A stretch of 64,000 nt of DNA from Ophioderma brevispina. Taxonomy: Eukaryota; Echinodermata; Ophiuroidea; Amphilepidida; Ophiodermatidae. Both the position numbers and the translations under genes were made by a program. Under the pieces are notes generated by a model. It was not told the DNA's origin and searched no databases. It saw only the letters and a program-made list of their open reading frames with translations. Below, piece by piece: positions 31,890 to 43,640 of this stretch; the stretch's first letter is position 1; the number at the start of each line of letters is the position of its first letter. The stretch lies in the NCBI GenBank assembly GCA_023653785.1, contig JAMKCH010058471.1, positions 1-64,000 on the forward strand, written 5' to 3'.

Positions 31890-33600
31890 GAGTCGTAGGC
31901 CAATATTTATTTTTTGGTATTCTTGATTTTTTAAATTGTTGCCAAAAAGGTTACGAGGGCCCTCTATCTCGAGGTACACCCACACCCCCTGTATCAATTT
32001 TGTCATTTTTACCAAGGGAATTTTTACCACATAGTGATGCCAAAGTCACAGAATAAAACCTTTTCGTTGAAATCTCGTCACGGGGGCGCTGATATTGACC
32101 AGTGGTGTAACCGTCCCCTTCCCCTGTGGATTGTTTTATGCACAAGTGCCAATATAACAGTGAAAGCAACATAGGCTTGTTTTAATTGCTTGCCTGCCCC
32201 CTGAAAATATGTGCCCTTGCCACCGCCCCTCAAAAATAAGCTGGTTACGGCAAAAACTATTGACGATACTACAGATTCTGTGACTGTGGCCTTTAGCGAT
32301 GTCAATTTCACACTGAAAAAAGAACCAAAATCAGCAGATAGCACACTTCCACGTGTTTTTTCAATTTCATTTAAGAGGTCGTGGTGCGTCTTAAACCCAC
32401 TAGATTGTTTTCGTCAATAAGGTTTCTGACAATTATAATCGAATGTGGTTTGAAGTCCTTTAATACGGGCGAAAAAACAGATCGGTTGTCATCAAGCATG
32501 ACATCAATTCATCGGAATAGAGCGTGAAACTAATGTTGCGTGACATAGGTCAAACTGAATCGAGTGCCCTATTCTTTCCGTTGGTAGCAGGACTATGAGT
32601 AGGGGAACTACAACCTACCTGCAAATATTTTTTTATTACCTCTGACCCAGGGAAATAAAAAATGCTATATAGTAGCCCATTATACGTTTGCCCTTACACA
32701 GTTTGTTGACCCCATGCAAATTGTCTCTTTTATTTTTTAAACAATTTTAAACAGTGGCAACACAATCTAAGTAAGTGCATGCATATGAGTAGATTGCATG
32801 CATAGCTTAATAACCACTGCAAAAATACAAAAAAATCCATTGGCGGGAATCTTGCCATATAGGCCAACAAAGGCCTTATTTTCTATGTTTTAGTGCCCCT
32901 CTATTTGCCCATTTTCCCTAGAAAGACGTGTAAAACTCGGTTTTGAAAGAAAACTTCATATTTGTCACGCATTGAAATTTCGTAAATTTACACAGATGTA
33001 TTAGTGAATGAATAGATGCAAATCAGCTTGTCAAAACGGTCGCCAATGATAATTTTTTGTTTTATTTTTAGTTTGTCATAATATGAGACTTTCATTCAAC
33101 AGCTTGGTAGACTACACAGCCAATGTCACTGGTGCGAGCCCTATTGTCAAAACTGTGCGTAATGAATGTGTGAAGCGAGCACAGCCGCTGCGGTCCGTGG
33201 GTAACGGTCCCGTTTGCGTTAAAATGATAACAACTAACTTTGGGTCATTGATATGCACAGGGAACTAACTGGTTATTCTTATTCATTGGGGCGGTGGTTT
33301 ATCATTTAGCAAGAATTTGAATTGGATTTAGGGCAAAGCGCCGGCCATCCATTACTGGGTAATAGATGATAGTGCGTGCAGCAATTACGCGGTTTTGTCG
33401 AATACAATGACGCGCAAAGCGGCGTTTCCTATATGCGTCGTGCATTTGCGTTGTACCAAATGCAATGTACGCAGCGTGACATCACCGCGCGATGACTTTG
33501 TTTGGTGCCTTGGATTGAAACATTTGTTTTCAAGAGGGGGTGCAATTATTTAAATGAATAAAAAGAATGATGTTAGAATATTTTGACAAATAAAATTCTG
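31890..33600 (+). repeat. Second tandem duplication, unit 1
   Basis: About 1.7 kb repeated at 33655-35405. Shared blocks include GCCAATATTTATTTTTTG, CCTCTATCTCGAGGTACACC-type, TTTTATGCACAAGTG, AAATAAGCTGGTTACGGC, CAGATCGGTTGTCATCA, GCCAATGTCACTGG and GCATTTGCGT. Units differ mainly by one-base indels. Short open frames differ between units, arguing against coding function. Confidence 0.8.
32500..32632. mobile_element. TIR MITE family M1, partial copy 4
   Basis: Contains GAATAGAGCGTGAAACTAAT, TGTTGCGTGA, GAATCGAGTGCCCTATTCTT and AGGACTATGAGTA of the MITE interior. Both terminal repeats are eroded. Confidence 0.7.
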
Positions 33601-33654
33601 TCTAAAAAGCAAAAATTAACACATTCTGATCAAGAATCAGTTATAGGCCAATAG

Positions 33655-35405
33655 ATTTATTTTTTGTAGTCTGATTTTTTAATGGTGCCAAAAATAGTTA
33701 ACATTTGAAATGGATTTGGGGGGGGGAGCCCTCTATCTAGAGTACACCCCTGTTCAATTTGGTCATTTTTACCAGGACGTTTTACCACATGTGTGCCAAA
33801 TTCACAGAAATAAAAACCTTTAACCTTTTCGTGAATATGTCACGGGGATCGATATTGAACCAGTGTTGTAAAACCTAGTTCCCCTTCCCCTGTGAATTTT
33901 TTTATGCACAAGTGGCCAATTAGACGTGAAAGCAACATAGGCTAATTAATTTTATCTGCTTGCCCTCCTGACAATATTTGCCACTTTGCCACCCCCTCAG
34001 AAAATAAGCTGGTTTACGGCGCGTATTGACTATACTACAGATATCTGTTACTGTGGCCTATATACGAATGTTTCAATTTCACACGGAAAAAAGAACAAAA
34101 AACAGCAGATATCAACACTTCACCGTGTTCAGAATTTCATTAAGAGGTCGTGTGGCTCTGTAAACCCACTGATATTGTTTTCGCATAGGTTTCTGACAAT
34201 TTAGATCCGAATGATTTTTAATCACTTTATACGACGCGAAAAACAGATCGGTTGTCATCAGCTGACAATCAAGCATCGAATAGAGCGTTAAACTAATGTT
34301 GCTGAAGAGTCACTGAAATCGATGACCCTATCCTTTTTCCGTGTAGCCGGACTATAGTACGGCGGAACTACACCTGCAAATATTTTTTTTTACCTCTGAC
34401 CCAGGAAATAAAAAAATGCTATTATAGTATACTGCCAATTATATCGTGGTCACTTAACCCAGTTGTTTGACCCCATGCAATTGTCCACCTGTGTTAATTT
34501 TGTAAAAAATTTACAACAACCATGGCCACACAATATAAGTACGGGCCTGCATATGAGGAGAGGCATGCAATGAGCTATAACCACTGCAAAATAAAAAAAA
34601 TCCTTCGGAATCTTGGCCCCATATAGGCCACAAAAGGCCTTATTTTTCCCTATGTTTAGTGCCCCGTATGTGCCCATTCCCATAGAAAGACGGGTTAAAA
34701 CTCGGTTTGAAGAAATCTATTTGTCCGCATTGAAAATTTCGTAAATTTCAACAGTAATTGTAGTTTAGTAGGAATAATAATGCAAATCAGCTGTCAAACC
34801 CTGTGTCGCATTGTGAATATTTTTTTTGTTTTATTTAGTTTTGTCATAATAACTGAGACTTTCAAACAGCTGTGGTAACTCAGACCGCCAATGTCACTGG
34901 TCGAGCCCTCTATTGGCGAAACTGTGCGTAATGAATTGTGAAGCGAGACCGCCGCTGCAGTCCGTGGGTAACGTTCGTTTTGCGTTAAACTGATAACAAC
35001 TACTTTGGGTCATTTGCCTATGCACAGGGAACTAACTGGTTCAGTTCGGTATGTCAGTGGGCGTGGTTTTTTATCATGTTAGACAAGAAATTTGATTTTG
35101 GTTAGGGCCCAAAGCTCGCCCATCCATTACTGGGTATAGATGGATAGTTTGCGTGCAGCAAATTAACGCGGTTTGTAGTCGAATACATGACGCGCAAGGG
35201 CGTGTCTATACGCGTCGTGCATTTGCGTTGCGTACGCAAATGCAATGTTACCAGCGTGACGATCACTTCGCGATGACATTGGTTCCTGGATTGAAACATT
35301 GTTCAAGAGGGGGTGGTGCATTCTTTAAATGAATAAAAAAGAATGAGGTTAGAATAATTTTTGACAACTAAATTCTTATGTCAATAAAGCAAAAATTACA
35401 CAATT
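33655..35405 (+). repeat. Second tandem duplication, unit 2
   Basis: Copy of 31890-33600. It carries the same MITE remnant, the same cluster of CpG-containing words near 35160-35280 (unit 1: 33360-33500), and a perfect 10-bp inverted repeat GCATTTGCGT…ACGCAAATGC at about 35219-35242. Confidence 0.8.
34270..34372. mobile_element. TIR MITE family M1, partial copy 5
   Basis: Same remnant as 32500-32632 in the duplicated unit. The right end keeps GTAGCCGGACTATAGTACGG and ACTACACC. Confidence 0.7.
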
Positions 35406-35417
35406 CTAAATAAGAAT

Positions 35418-35596
35418 GAGAATAAAAGATGAATTTTTTGTTTTGGCCATCTTAGATGGTGTCATAATGGATGGGGCATCCAATATTTTATCGTGGTGGA
35501 TACAGGCTGCGCCGGCATCCACCACTCAAAATATTTGGCATGCCATCCATTATGACACATCACAGATGGCCAAACAAAAATCTCATTTTTATTCTC
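35418..35596. mobile_element. Hairpin MITE (179 bp, arms about 80 bp)
   Basis: GAGAATAAAA…GGCCATC…TGTCATAATGGATGG…GTGGTGGAT on the left is the near-perfect reverse complement of ATCCACCAC…CCATCCATTATGACA…GATGGCC…TTTTATTCTC on the right. About 15 bases form the loop. A 116-codon frame runs through it into the SRCR relic but reflects the hairpin, not a gene. Confidence 0.85.
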
Positions 35597-35653
35597 TAAA
35601 TCACTGTTTGTATTTAAGCAATGAGACACTGCCTTCGTTAGACTACACTACAG

Positions 35654-35965
35654 TAAGACTGGTGAACGGCGGCGACCCATGGTATTGGTCGTGTGGAAGT
35701 TTACTACAGATGGTCAATGGGTACAGTGTGTGGATGATGGCTGGACAATCAAACATGCCAGGGTAGTCTGTCGCCAGCTATGGTTCGATGGTGTCACTCG
35801 CAGCCTATTCCACGACCAAATTTGGACAATGGTCAACGCTTCCCATTTTGTTTGGAAATATTGCTGATTGTTGGGGAAACGAAATCACGGATTCATATTG
35901 TCATGGCAACTGGGGAGGATGGAATAACGCGATCACCGGAAGATGCTGGAGTGGAGTGCCAAGAG
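35654..35965 (+). pseudogene. SRCR-domain exon, frameshifted
   Basis: One scavenger receptor cysteine-rich domain, an extracellular ligand-binding module. After an acceptor-like CTACACTACAG (phase 1, usual for SRCR exons) comes VRLVNGGDPWYW, then in a second frame DGQWVQCVDDGWTIKHARVV with CRQLWF, then in a third FGNIADCWGNEITDSYCHGN with WGGW, then in a fourth SPEDAGVEC. All are in canonical SRCR order, and most of the group B Cys positions are present. At least three one-base shifts (about 35693, 35795, 35930) break the frame. It is either a pseudogene or an exon damaged by assembly errors, since the neighbouring duplication is also full of one-base indels. No flanking SRCR exon was found. 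Confidence 0.8.
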
Positions 35966-36234
35966 CAGAGGAAGGTAGTTTATTATTTGGTGACTCACTT
36001 TGTGACGCCACTTTGGCGACCCCACATTGTGGTGCCTAACTTTTTAAGCAGCCCCCACTTTTGACCCGACAAATAATCAAATTCTTTTTCCTAACTCTGA
36101 CCCTTAACCCTAACTCCCCAAGGTCCTATGGCACCGGCAAAGGGGAGTAGTTCACCAGGTGTTAAGAGTTAGGTCTTGTCTGGGAAGGCACAATGACGTA
36201 ATTAGAACCCGAGACCCGAGATTCTCCCGAAACC

Positions 36235-36327
36235 GGCGTAACCAAATTCTGGTGCCCAAAAGTATTATAATAAGCATCGCACTTCTTGAACATAGTGTTT
36301 GGGCACCACCATATTTGGGGTTTCCGT
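36235..36327. repeat. Short inverted repeat, about 93 bp
   Basis: CCAAATTCTGGTGCCCAAAA pairs with GTTTGGGCACCACCATATTTGG around a loop of about 40 bases. Probably a small MITE. Confidence 0.65.
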
Positions 36328-36329
36328 AT

Positions 36330-37385
36330 CGTTTTATTTGGAAAGTCCTTATGCATATTTATGAGACAACGCGAGTATTTTATTACGTTCGTCACACTTA
36401 GGTGATTGAAAAAAACAACAACACAACTGATGCCACATGCTATCTCACGGACTCAATATCTCTTTTCCTAAGCAGAATTAACGGGGGTCATCGGGAGACT
36501 TTTTGTTCATCAGGGATGCAGGAATCTTTTTTAGAAGCATAAGTTTTCTTCTTTCAAATCGATTGGTTTTCGCATATTATTCAGAAAAAATCGGCCGATC
36601 AGACAAATGGAATACTGGTGGAAATGCAACACTGGGTAAACTCTCGCGTGACGCAACACAGATTTTTTATATGGCGTGTGCTTGCGCCTCAACAGTGACG
36701 ACACTCGCGCTTACGCCAGCAACAACCACGGCGCTGTGTGTGAGAGAACGGTTACGGGCTTGGGCTATTCCATATACAACCATGGCGATTCCCCCCTTGG
36801 TTTAATATTCCAAGCTCTATGGTCTAAGCAAATTTAGTTTGGTCCAAAATTTGGACATTATTCGGATTCCGGCTTTTATAAAATAACTAGCAAATTTCAA
36901 AGATTTAAAATGCAAATTTCAAAATAAAAAATCGTGTCAATGCAAGGAAAAGTCTTTTCTGGTGGGAAAAATACACTTAGTGCTCTATTCTTTAACACTG
37001 TAGCCGGACTATGAGTACGGGGGAGTATTATTATAGAGGAAGGACATTTGGGGTGCATAAGGCCTTAATTTCATACTTCATCTTGTAATAATCAATGCAG
37101 TGTGGTTAAACGGGATTGGGTGGAACAAATCTCTCTTCTGGCTCAACACAGCAGCAACGCAATGCAACTGTGTTTATTGCGGCGTTGAGTGAGATGGTTT
37201 TCATTATTTTCACTGCCTTCAACTACCTTGCAAGTGAAGTATGAATGGGACTTGTCACATATCAGTTTTCCTACCTTAAGTTTTCCCTCTATATAGTTGG
37301 GTAACTTCTTCTTGCGTATATGAGACAGCAGCTAAACATGTTGAATTTGGTGGAGCCAGCTCACTGTTTGGTTTTGATTAGTTTG
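36330..37385. other. No gene seen; MITE M1 trace
   Basis: A partial MITE M1 right half (GTGCTCTATTCTTTAACACTG, GTAGCCGGACTATGAGTACG; 36977-37037) is the only feature recognised. The 100-codon frame at 36503-36805 resembles nothing I know. Confidence 0.45.
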
Positions 37386-37389
37386 GGCC

Positions 37390-38290
37390 GGGTTTTGGAG
37401 AAGTCTTATATCCCACCCGTGGGCGAAAGACAGGGCACTATAGATGTGACCCACAGTCTGTGATGGAGAGCACTTGGCAGGCTGGAGATGGTCGCAGCCC
37501 CCACGGTGCATATTGCTGTGTGAAAGCGACCGACTCCTGTGCGAATCTTGTTCAAGGTGACACTTTCCTTACGTGGAAGATTGCTAACCAGGTGGGAGTT
37601 CTGTATAGGTGTTGTAGTGAAATTGTCTGATCTTGGTATCTAGCCAGGCAGTTGTCCATGTCTGTAAGTTTGTTTGAATTGGGAAGCTAGAGAGTTCAGC
37701 AGCGTTCGACATAAAGTCGCGCGAGAGCGCAGTCTCTGTTTGCCGAGCTAGTGTGATTCTTTACTAGTGTTATGCAGCTGCTTCTTTTGTTGTCCAACAG
37801 AGCTTGTATTTAGCACTGCATGGGCAATTATTCCGAAAGCACCCTTACCGACCCTCGGATGGAGTGGGACGAAGGCACCAGTAATGGTTCAAAACATGTT
37901 CTTGTTGATACTGTGTACATCTTCTTTGTGGAGAGCTATTGCACCATGCTGGGCGGCATATTATATCAGCAGCAATGTAGATCAGAGCCAGGGCGGTGGT
38001 ACTTAGAGTGGAGTGGGACTCGCACACATGAAGAGCCACCAAAGTTGGCATAGGAACGTTATTCCTCGAAGATACCTTTGCACGTACTGACTCGAAATGC
38101 TGGCCGATAATTGAGGTTGATTTGAAAGCTGGTGATGACCTTTTGGTAGTAAGATGGGAAGGCATAGCGGTGGTCTTGCCACTCAGCTTGCAGTAGGGCC
38201 ATCTCATCTGCAGTAAGCGTGCTTTCTACTTCAGTCCATCTTCTGTCCGAGTGAAGAATGGACCGATCTTCGGCGTAGATATGGGTTGTC
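37390..38290 (-). pseudogene. LINE RT palm/thumb and C-terminus relic
   Basis: On the minus strand from about 38285: IYAEDRSILHSDRRWTEVES (RT motif C with YADD changed to YAED), then TLTADEMALLQAEWQD and VITSFQINLNYR (motif D/E region). Next, STTALALIYIAADIICRPAW with CNS, and GCLRPTP-like residues near 37860. Then LPRKESVTLNKIRTGVGRFH (about 37545-37600), a typical LINE C-terminal block. Several frames and stops are crossed. The wording of the motifs matches the LINE at the right edge (62565-64000), probably the same jockey/CR1-like clade. Confidence 0.75.
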
Positions 38291-38299
38291 TATATGTTG

Positions 38300-39530
38300 T
38301 TTGAGGTAAATCGCTGATATACAGTTGAACTCATGGGCGCCCAATTACTGACCTTGTGGGACTACGTTTCTTTCAGACGACGCAGAAGTTCGACTGCTCT
38401 CCCATCACTGGTCTTATAGAACAAAGCTGCAGTTTGAAGCATGTTACAATTATTTTACAAGGGACGATCGGAATGGTCCTGAAAAGCTTGAAGTGTCAAG
38501 CTCTCTGGTGCCACACAGGACGTGTCATATCCGCAGTAGGAGGGTCGATCAAGATGATTTATAGTCTGTCCCCAGGCCTTCCTAGCTAGATTGGGTAAAA
38601 ATCAATTTCCTTGGACCAGTCTCCTACCATTACCTCCACTCACGACGTATCTCTCTTGCCAAGAATTTGTCCAGATCTGAAGCCTTGGATGTCCCTTTTT
38701 TCCCGGGTTCAGAATTCACGAAATTCATTGTAAAGGATATCTTATAGCTAAGATTTTAGGATGGAACCGTCAATTGCGTATGTCTCTTTGGAGGAGATTG
38801 CCAGTGACTTTGTGCGTTTGTATAGATGGTTCCAGGGTGTTTCAATAAGTGATTACATTCTTTCTGACACCTATGAACGCGGAAAACTTAAACGGAATAA
38901 ACACACGGTTTAGTGGTTTATTCCGTTTAAGGTTCCGAATCATAAGGGTTGGTCAGAAAGAAGGGGTCACCTGATGGAAAGACCAGATTTCAATGATGTG
39001 ATCTTTGCCCCTAGTGAGTCCTTCCACCATTCAATTGGGTTAACTTGTTGGGCCGCCGGCGATTGATGCGATTTTATGTATTAATTTAACTAGTTGTGCT
39101 TGCTTATGCGCTTAGTGCATGGTTTATTCAATAATCAATGATCATTTGTGTAAAACACTACCAGTGTTGCAAGCTGTTGCACTCCTTGTTCGTGCAGTCT
39201 ATTACCACCGTAATATAAAAAAGAGTAAGATTGGGAAGATGTTGCCCTTTTGGATCCAGGCTAGAGATTCAACTGTGAACCAAGTTTTAAGTTTGTTTGT
39301 GGGTGATGAGGCAAAATGTTCCAAATAATAGGCACCCAGTACAAATCCATAGTTGTGATTCTTGCACAGAGCTGCTGCTTCTGTTTTTTAGTCAGGAAGC
39401 TTACCTCTGTAGTTTCTAAAATGCACCTAGCTTCTTCACAACCACTATACACAGCACAGTTGAAAACGATTCGCTTGGATAGTGGTTCTTGGTGCCTGGA
39501 TTTGCCGTGTTTTCCGCCAAGCTGCATTGG
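38300..39530. other. No gene seen; one strong hairpin
   Basis: Hairpin at 38857-38975: CTTAAACGGAATAAAC and GTTTATTCCGTTTAAG are a perfect 16-bp pair with a short loop, and TTCTTTCTGAC / GTCAGAAAGAA extend the arms. It looks like a small palindromic MITE. The remaining sequence has no recognised coding content. Confidence 0.55.
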
Positions 39531-39532
39531 TA

Positions 39533-40547
39533 CACTGTTAAAAATAAACCTGTAAAAAACAGGCATTTGACTGGCACCTGGGACTCACTACATGCAGAAC
39601 GTAAAATAACTGGAGCCGTAAAAATACGAAACCATTGCAGGGAACGTAAAATAACGGCGAAAAAATCTCAGCTTCAACGTTATTGTTGGTTTTTGACTTG
39701 TTTAAACAATATTAAGAATTAAAACGTTATTACAATCCTCTGACCAAATTTTCAGGTTGTAGCTATGGCGTCATACAAACGTTGTATTTACGTTACCACG
39801 TGGTTGTAAAAAAGTTATATTTCAGGCAAACAATTTTGAGAAAAAGAAGGCAATAAACAAAAGGAAAACCTGAAGAAATCAAGATTTAAACCAGTGTATA
39901 CACTTTGTTTTATATGGTAATGTACACATTCTAATGTCACCAATTATTTAATCATCATATGAATAAACTTAATACATGTACTTTACATAGATTCGAACCC
40001 GGGCCTTGAGATTACAAGTCCTAAACCTTATCCACTACACTACATGACTTTACTGATAGCAGATGCTAAAATTAAATATATGTGTGTGTACTACTTTTTT
40101 CAAATTAAACTAAATATAATACAAAAAGGAGGAAAAGAGTTTTTTAAACTATTTTTAAAAATGATAGGGAAAATAAGATTTTGCATTTTTAATGACGTTA
40201 CTTACGACGTTTTTTAACACATTTTATAGGTAAAACGATTTTCATAATTCGTATTCTTACATTAAAAACAAGTAAGTTACAAAAGAACGTAATATTACGG
40301 AAAATATAATAACGGTCAGCGTATAAATACTACCTTTTTTCAAAATGTATATAGGATTATTCTTAGCCACTGTTTATTTACATTTTTCTGTTTCTAAATT
40401 GTAGTTTTATGTTAGGTATAGGTAATAAAGCGTAAAGATTATTGAATAATTGGGGTTGACCGTAATTTAAAGGTAAAGGCATTCACCAGGTTGACCGTAA
40501 TTTACCCCACGGTAAAGTCTGGAAAATAGAGAACATTTTTAACAGGG
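39533..40547. mobile_element. TIR element with TA flanks (1015 bp)
   Basis: Ends CACTGTTAAAAAT and ATTTTTAACAGGG, directly flanked by TA on both sides (39531-39532 and 40548-40549). Subterminal words repeat: ACGTAAAATAAC twice at the left and GTTGACCGTAATTTA twice at the right. No transposase remains. TA duplication and short TIRs suggest a non-autonomous Tc1/mariner-like element (inference). Confidence 0.65.
39985..40047 (-). pseudogene. tRNA-Thr(UGU)-like relic
   Basis: On the minus strand an A box (TAGTGTAGTGG, 40031-40041), a seven-base loop CTTGTAA with anticodon TGT (40014-40016), and a B box (GGTTCGAATCT, 39989-39999) are at tRNA spacing. The anticodon stem has mismatches and no acceptor stem closes it. 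It is either a tRNA pseudogene or the head of a SINE inside the TIR element. Confidence 0.5.
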
Positions 40548-40845
40548 TAGATCTTTTAAAAAAAAGAACCCTCGTCCGCATTATCCTGTGATTCAACTTA
40601 TGATGTGGAAACTTCATGTGGGCTAACCCAACCGTGACCAATGCTCATGACGTTTGCAGGCTGGAACGTCGAGGAGTCGTCCGTAGAAGGGGACTGTAGT
40701 GTAAGAAGGTGTGCACTTCCGGATAAATGCGTGAATTTTTGAACACAAGTACTTTAGGCATGATAAATCCATATACAATTGATGGCACAGCACTTGCCAA
40801 CCCCCTTAATCCCCCAGATTGGGTGTCAAGGTTATTACAGGGGTC

Positions 40846-40867
40846 ATAGTCATAGTCATAGTCATAT
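40846..40867 (+). repeat. (CATAGT)n microsatellite
   Basis: Three to four tandem CATAGT units. Confidence 0.8.
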
Positions 40868-41259
40868 TTATTTCCAGCAGATAAAAAACTTTAAAATGTT
40901 CTTGATAGGTGTAAAAAGCACAACATGGTGTTTGTCTGGTCACAAGGATCCAAAGGAGAGTTTCACTATCTATGGCTTATTAGTTCCGGAGTTATGGGTG
41001 GTAGTAAAAAAACTGTAAAAATGGTGGCGTTTTTGGCATATGTCAGGGTGGAATGAAATTCTTACTCATGACAACCTTAAATCCTAACCCAAACCCAAAT
41101 CTTAAACTTGGTCCAAGTATGTGTTTCAAGTTGGGGCAACAAAAAAAGCTACAAAAATAGGTCGTGACCCATAGTATGGAATAGATTCATCAGGATCGGT
41201 AGAGATTAATTTGTAAACAACGTTCGAACTTTTCCAATATTGTTCAATTACTTGTGGAC

Positions 41260-41480
41260 GTTTCGGCAACCCCACTGTTGCCTTTCTCAACACTTAGTTT
41301 GTGGCTGCGATCCCGACGAGGATAGATGTTTCCTAGAAGCGACATAGTTGCTGTTGACCTTGGGGATTTTTTCTTGAGATCAGCAAATCATCAATATCTG
41401 CGAAAGTTGTATTGTCCTTCATCTCTGTTCATGGTGGTGACCCTCTCTTCCTTATATCTATAGCCTCCTTAATCCGCCAA
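41260..41480 (-). pseudogene. Retroelement C-terminal tail fragment
   Basis: The minus strand reads RVTTMNRDEGQYNF near 41400-41445, then residues such as KLSVEKGNSGVAETSTSN near 41240-41300. The TMNRDEG word is typical of C-terminal tails of some animal retroelement polyproteins, possibly Penelope-like. Assignment is tentative. Confidence 0.4.
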
Positions 41481-41640
41481 CACGGCGTACGCCAGGCCAA
41501 AATATAGGCCTTGTTTGCCATACATATTGTAGTGGTGTACAAAGTTGCTGCACAGAATCGGTGTACTGGAAACTGGTGAACCAAGTTCTTACAGAATGGT
41601 ACATACTAATGATAAAAGACTAATTGAACATTGTTGGCCT

Positions 41641-41809
41641 GTGTGAAAGTATTATAGTCCGCCGGTAGCCACGTCCGGGGCTCCATAGGACCGACAACGA
41701 AAATAGAGCGTGAAACTAATGTGCGTGAAGGAGCAACTGAATCGAGTACCACTATTCTTTACTGTTGTAGCCGGACTGGGAGTTCGGTGGACTAAATTAC
41801 TTCTACACC
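41641..41809. mobile_element. TIR MITE family M1, copy 6 (complete)
   Basis: Begins GTGTGAAAG and ends TTCTACACC, with interior GGGGCTCCATAG, GAGCGTGAAACTAAT, GAATCGAGTACC and GTAGCCGGACT. More diverged than copies 1-3. Confidence 0.8.
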
Positions 41810-41814
41810 GGGAT

Positions 41815-43385
41815 GGCGAGGAACTTACAATCCGCTTTAAAGGTGCGTGTTCCGATCGTCTTTGGGACCCCTGCCTGATACCCGGAGATTAGTATCGATT
41901 TTGATTATCAGATTAAACGGCACCCCTATTTTTCTCATTTCGTCCTGAAATTTGAGCCTCAAATCCCATTTTATTCCAAGATATAAACAAAAAACCCGCC
42001 GTTTTCGTGGTTAACCATCAATATTAGCACAGTATTGAAGAGGGCTTGCCCAAAATTGCCGTTACCATCAAAACAGGCAAGGTTATTTCCCACGGCACTT
42101 GATGGGGTGTATGTGCAAGTGCCAGGCTCTCATATCAGTTAGAGAAACAATACACACAAATGGCAACAAAGCACCTTTAATTTGAGCTTCTCCTATAATG
42201 TTGTGTGGCCAAATAAAAAACTAGTTGCGTTATGTGTGATGATACGTAAGAAGGCTTATTTCTCCTATGATGTGATAAGTTATTTTGCAAGTAAACAAGC
42301 AACTTGTTGTTAAAATTGAACGTTTAACTAAATAATTGTGGTGTTTTCATCCTGATACTGCAGCTGCAACCACCTGTTGAATCTTTTAAGTAGGGACTGG
42401 AGTTAAAAATATGCATCTCAGACAGACTGGTTATTAGTGTACATGATAATTATGTGTGCCATTCAACTGGCTTTACCGCGGTCAGTAACATACATGCTCT
42501 ACTCTTACGCGAATGGACAGGCCTGAACTTTTAATGTGGTCTCACTTATTTTGAAAATCTACTATAGTCTAATTGTTGATTAGTGCTAGCTCTAAAAAAC
42601 GGCAACGTAGGGCCGATTCATCATTGAGGGACTATAGGCCCCTTGTACCAAAGATAAAATCCTTAGCCACATGTGTATAATAGCATGTAATCTTCCTTTT
42701 AGATATTTTGTATAGCTATGTTGCAAATAAGGTGTAGAAACAATTAGGAATCTAGTTTCCATAGAATGAATGTGTTCGCAGTTCTAAAGACCAGTTGATA
42801 CATCATGTTTGGAAGTAACCAAAAATCAATTACTGAACTTTACTTTTTACTAAGTGCGACGTTGTGTCGCATACCACTGGACATCTACAGGGAAACTTGG
42901 CTTGAGGTGGTGATGATGGAAACAGTCATGTGACTTGAGTGTAGTGTTTCCGGATGCTCAGAAGCCTATGCGGGCGAACTATTAGATGATGTGCCTATGA
43001 CGTCCCACTATGTTGACATTCAGGACGCGTCCCCCTTGTTTGGTCTTCTGGCAGGAAAAATAATTACGTAGTTGTCTGTGACAGACCACATAAATCTGTT
43101 ATAGATTACTTGCAGAATCTTTCCTTATTCTAAAATTGGTCACAAAATGCAGCTGGTAGCATTAGCTTATTATGCTTGATAAGAAAGTTAGTATTTATAA
43201 TTGAAACAAAAGTTACAGCAAAAACAGAATTTCCCGTGCAAAGTAATAGGTGCTTTTGCCTGCCAGTTGCTCTCTTACACCAAACAGGGGGCGCCTAAAT
43301 ATAAAAAATGTCACATATCTATAAGCAGGATCGTAAATAGCGGATAAGTAACATCGCCTCCAAGTACCAACGAGGCCAGTTCCGC
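41815..43385. other. AT-rich, gene-free stretch
   Basis: No reading frame, repeat pair or RNA gene was recognised. Confidence 0.4.
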
Positions 43386-43394
43386 AGTTACTTA

Positions 43395-43640
43395 CAATGC
43401 GAGAAACTGGACATTCTATTGACATCGAGGATGCCTTAATTCTGGTCGCGAGGAGCGTGGCATAGGAGAGGCGTCAAAGAAGCCATTTGGGAACGTGTGG
43501 AGCAACTAACACTTAACAAGAAGGGAGGCCAGGGCCGTACGTTTGCAAACTTATCCCAAAACCTGGGATCGTGCCTCAAAGCATTCCTTGCCGAATTGTC
43601 ATTGTGGTGTGACTCGCCTCCTAGAAGCTCTCCTAGAGGC
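43395..43640 (+). pseudogene. Retroelement C-terminal fragment
   Basis: ETGHSIDIEDALIL near 43400-43440, then in a shifted frame RRGVKEAIWERVEQLTLNKK with GGQGR and a later WD/LKAF-type stretch. 'GHSI…, …RGVKEAI…E…LN…GG' is a known arrangement at the C-terminus of animal retroelement polyproteins. One frameshift is visible near 43460. The same module type as 41260-41480. Confidence 0.5.

Noticed and set aside
36162..36401. Matched plus and minus frames of about 78 codons
   Set aside because: Caused by the inverted repeat at 36235-36327; no protein resemblance.
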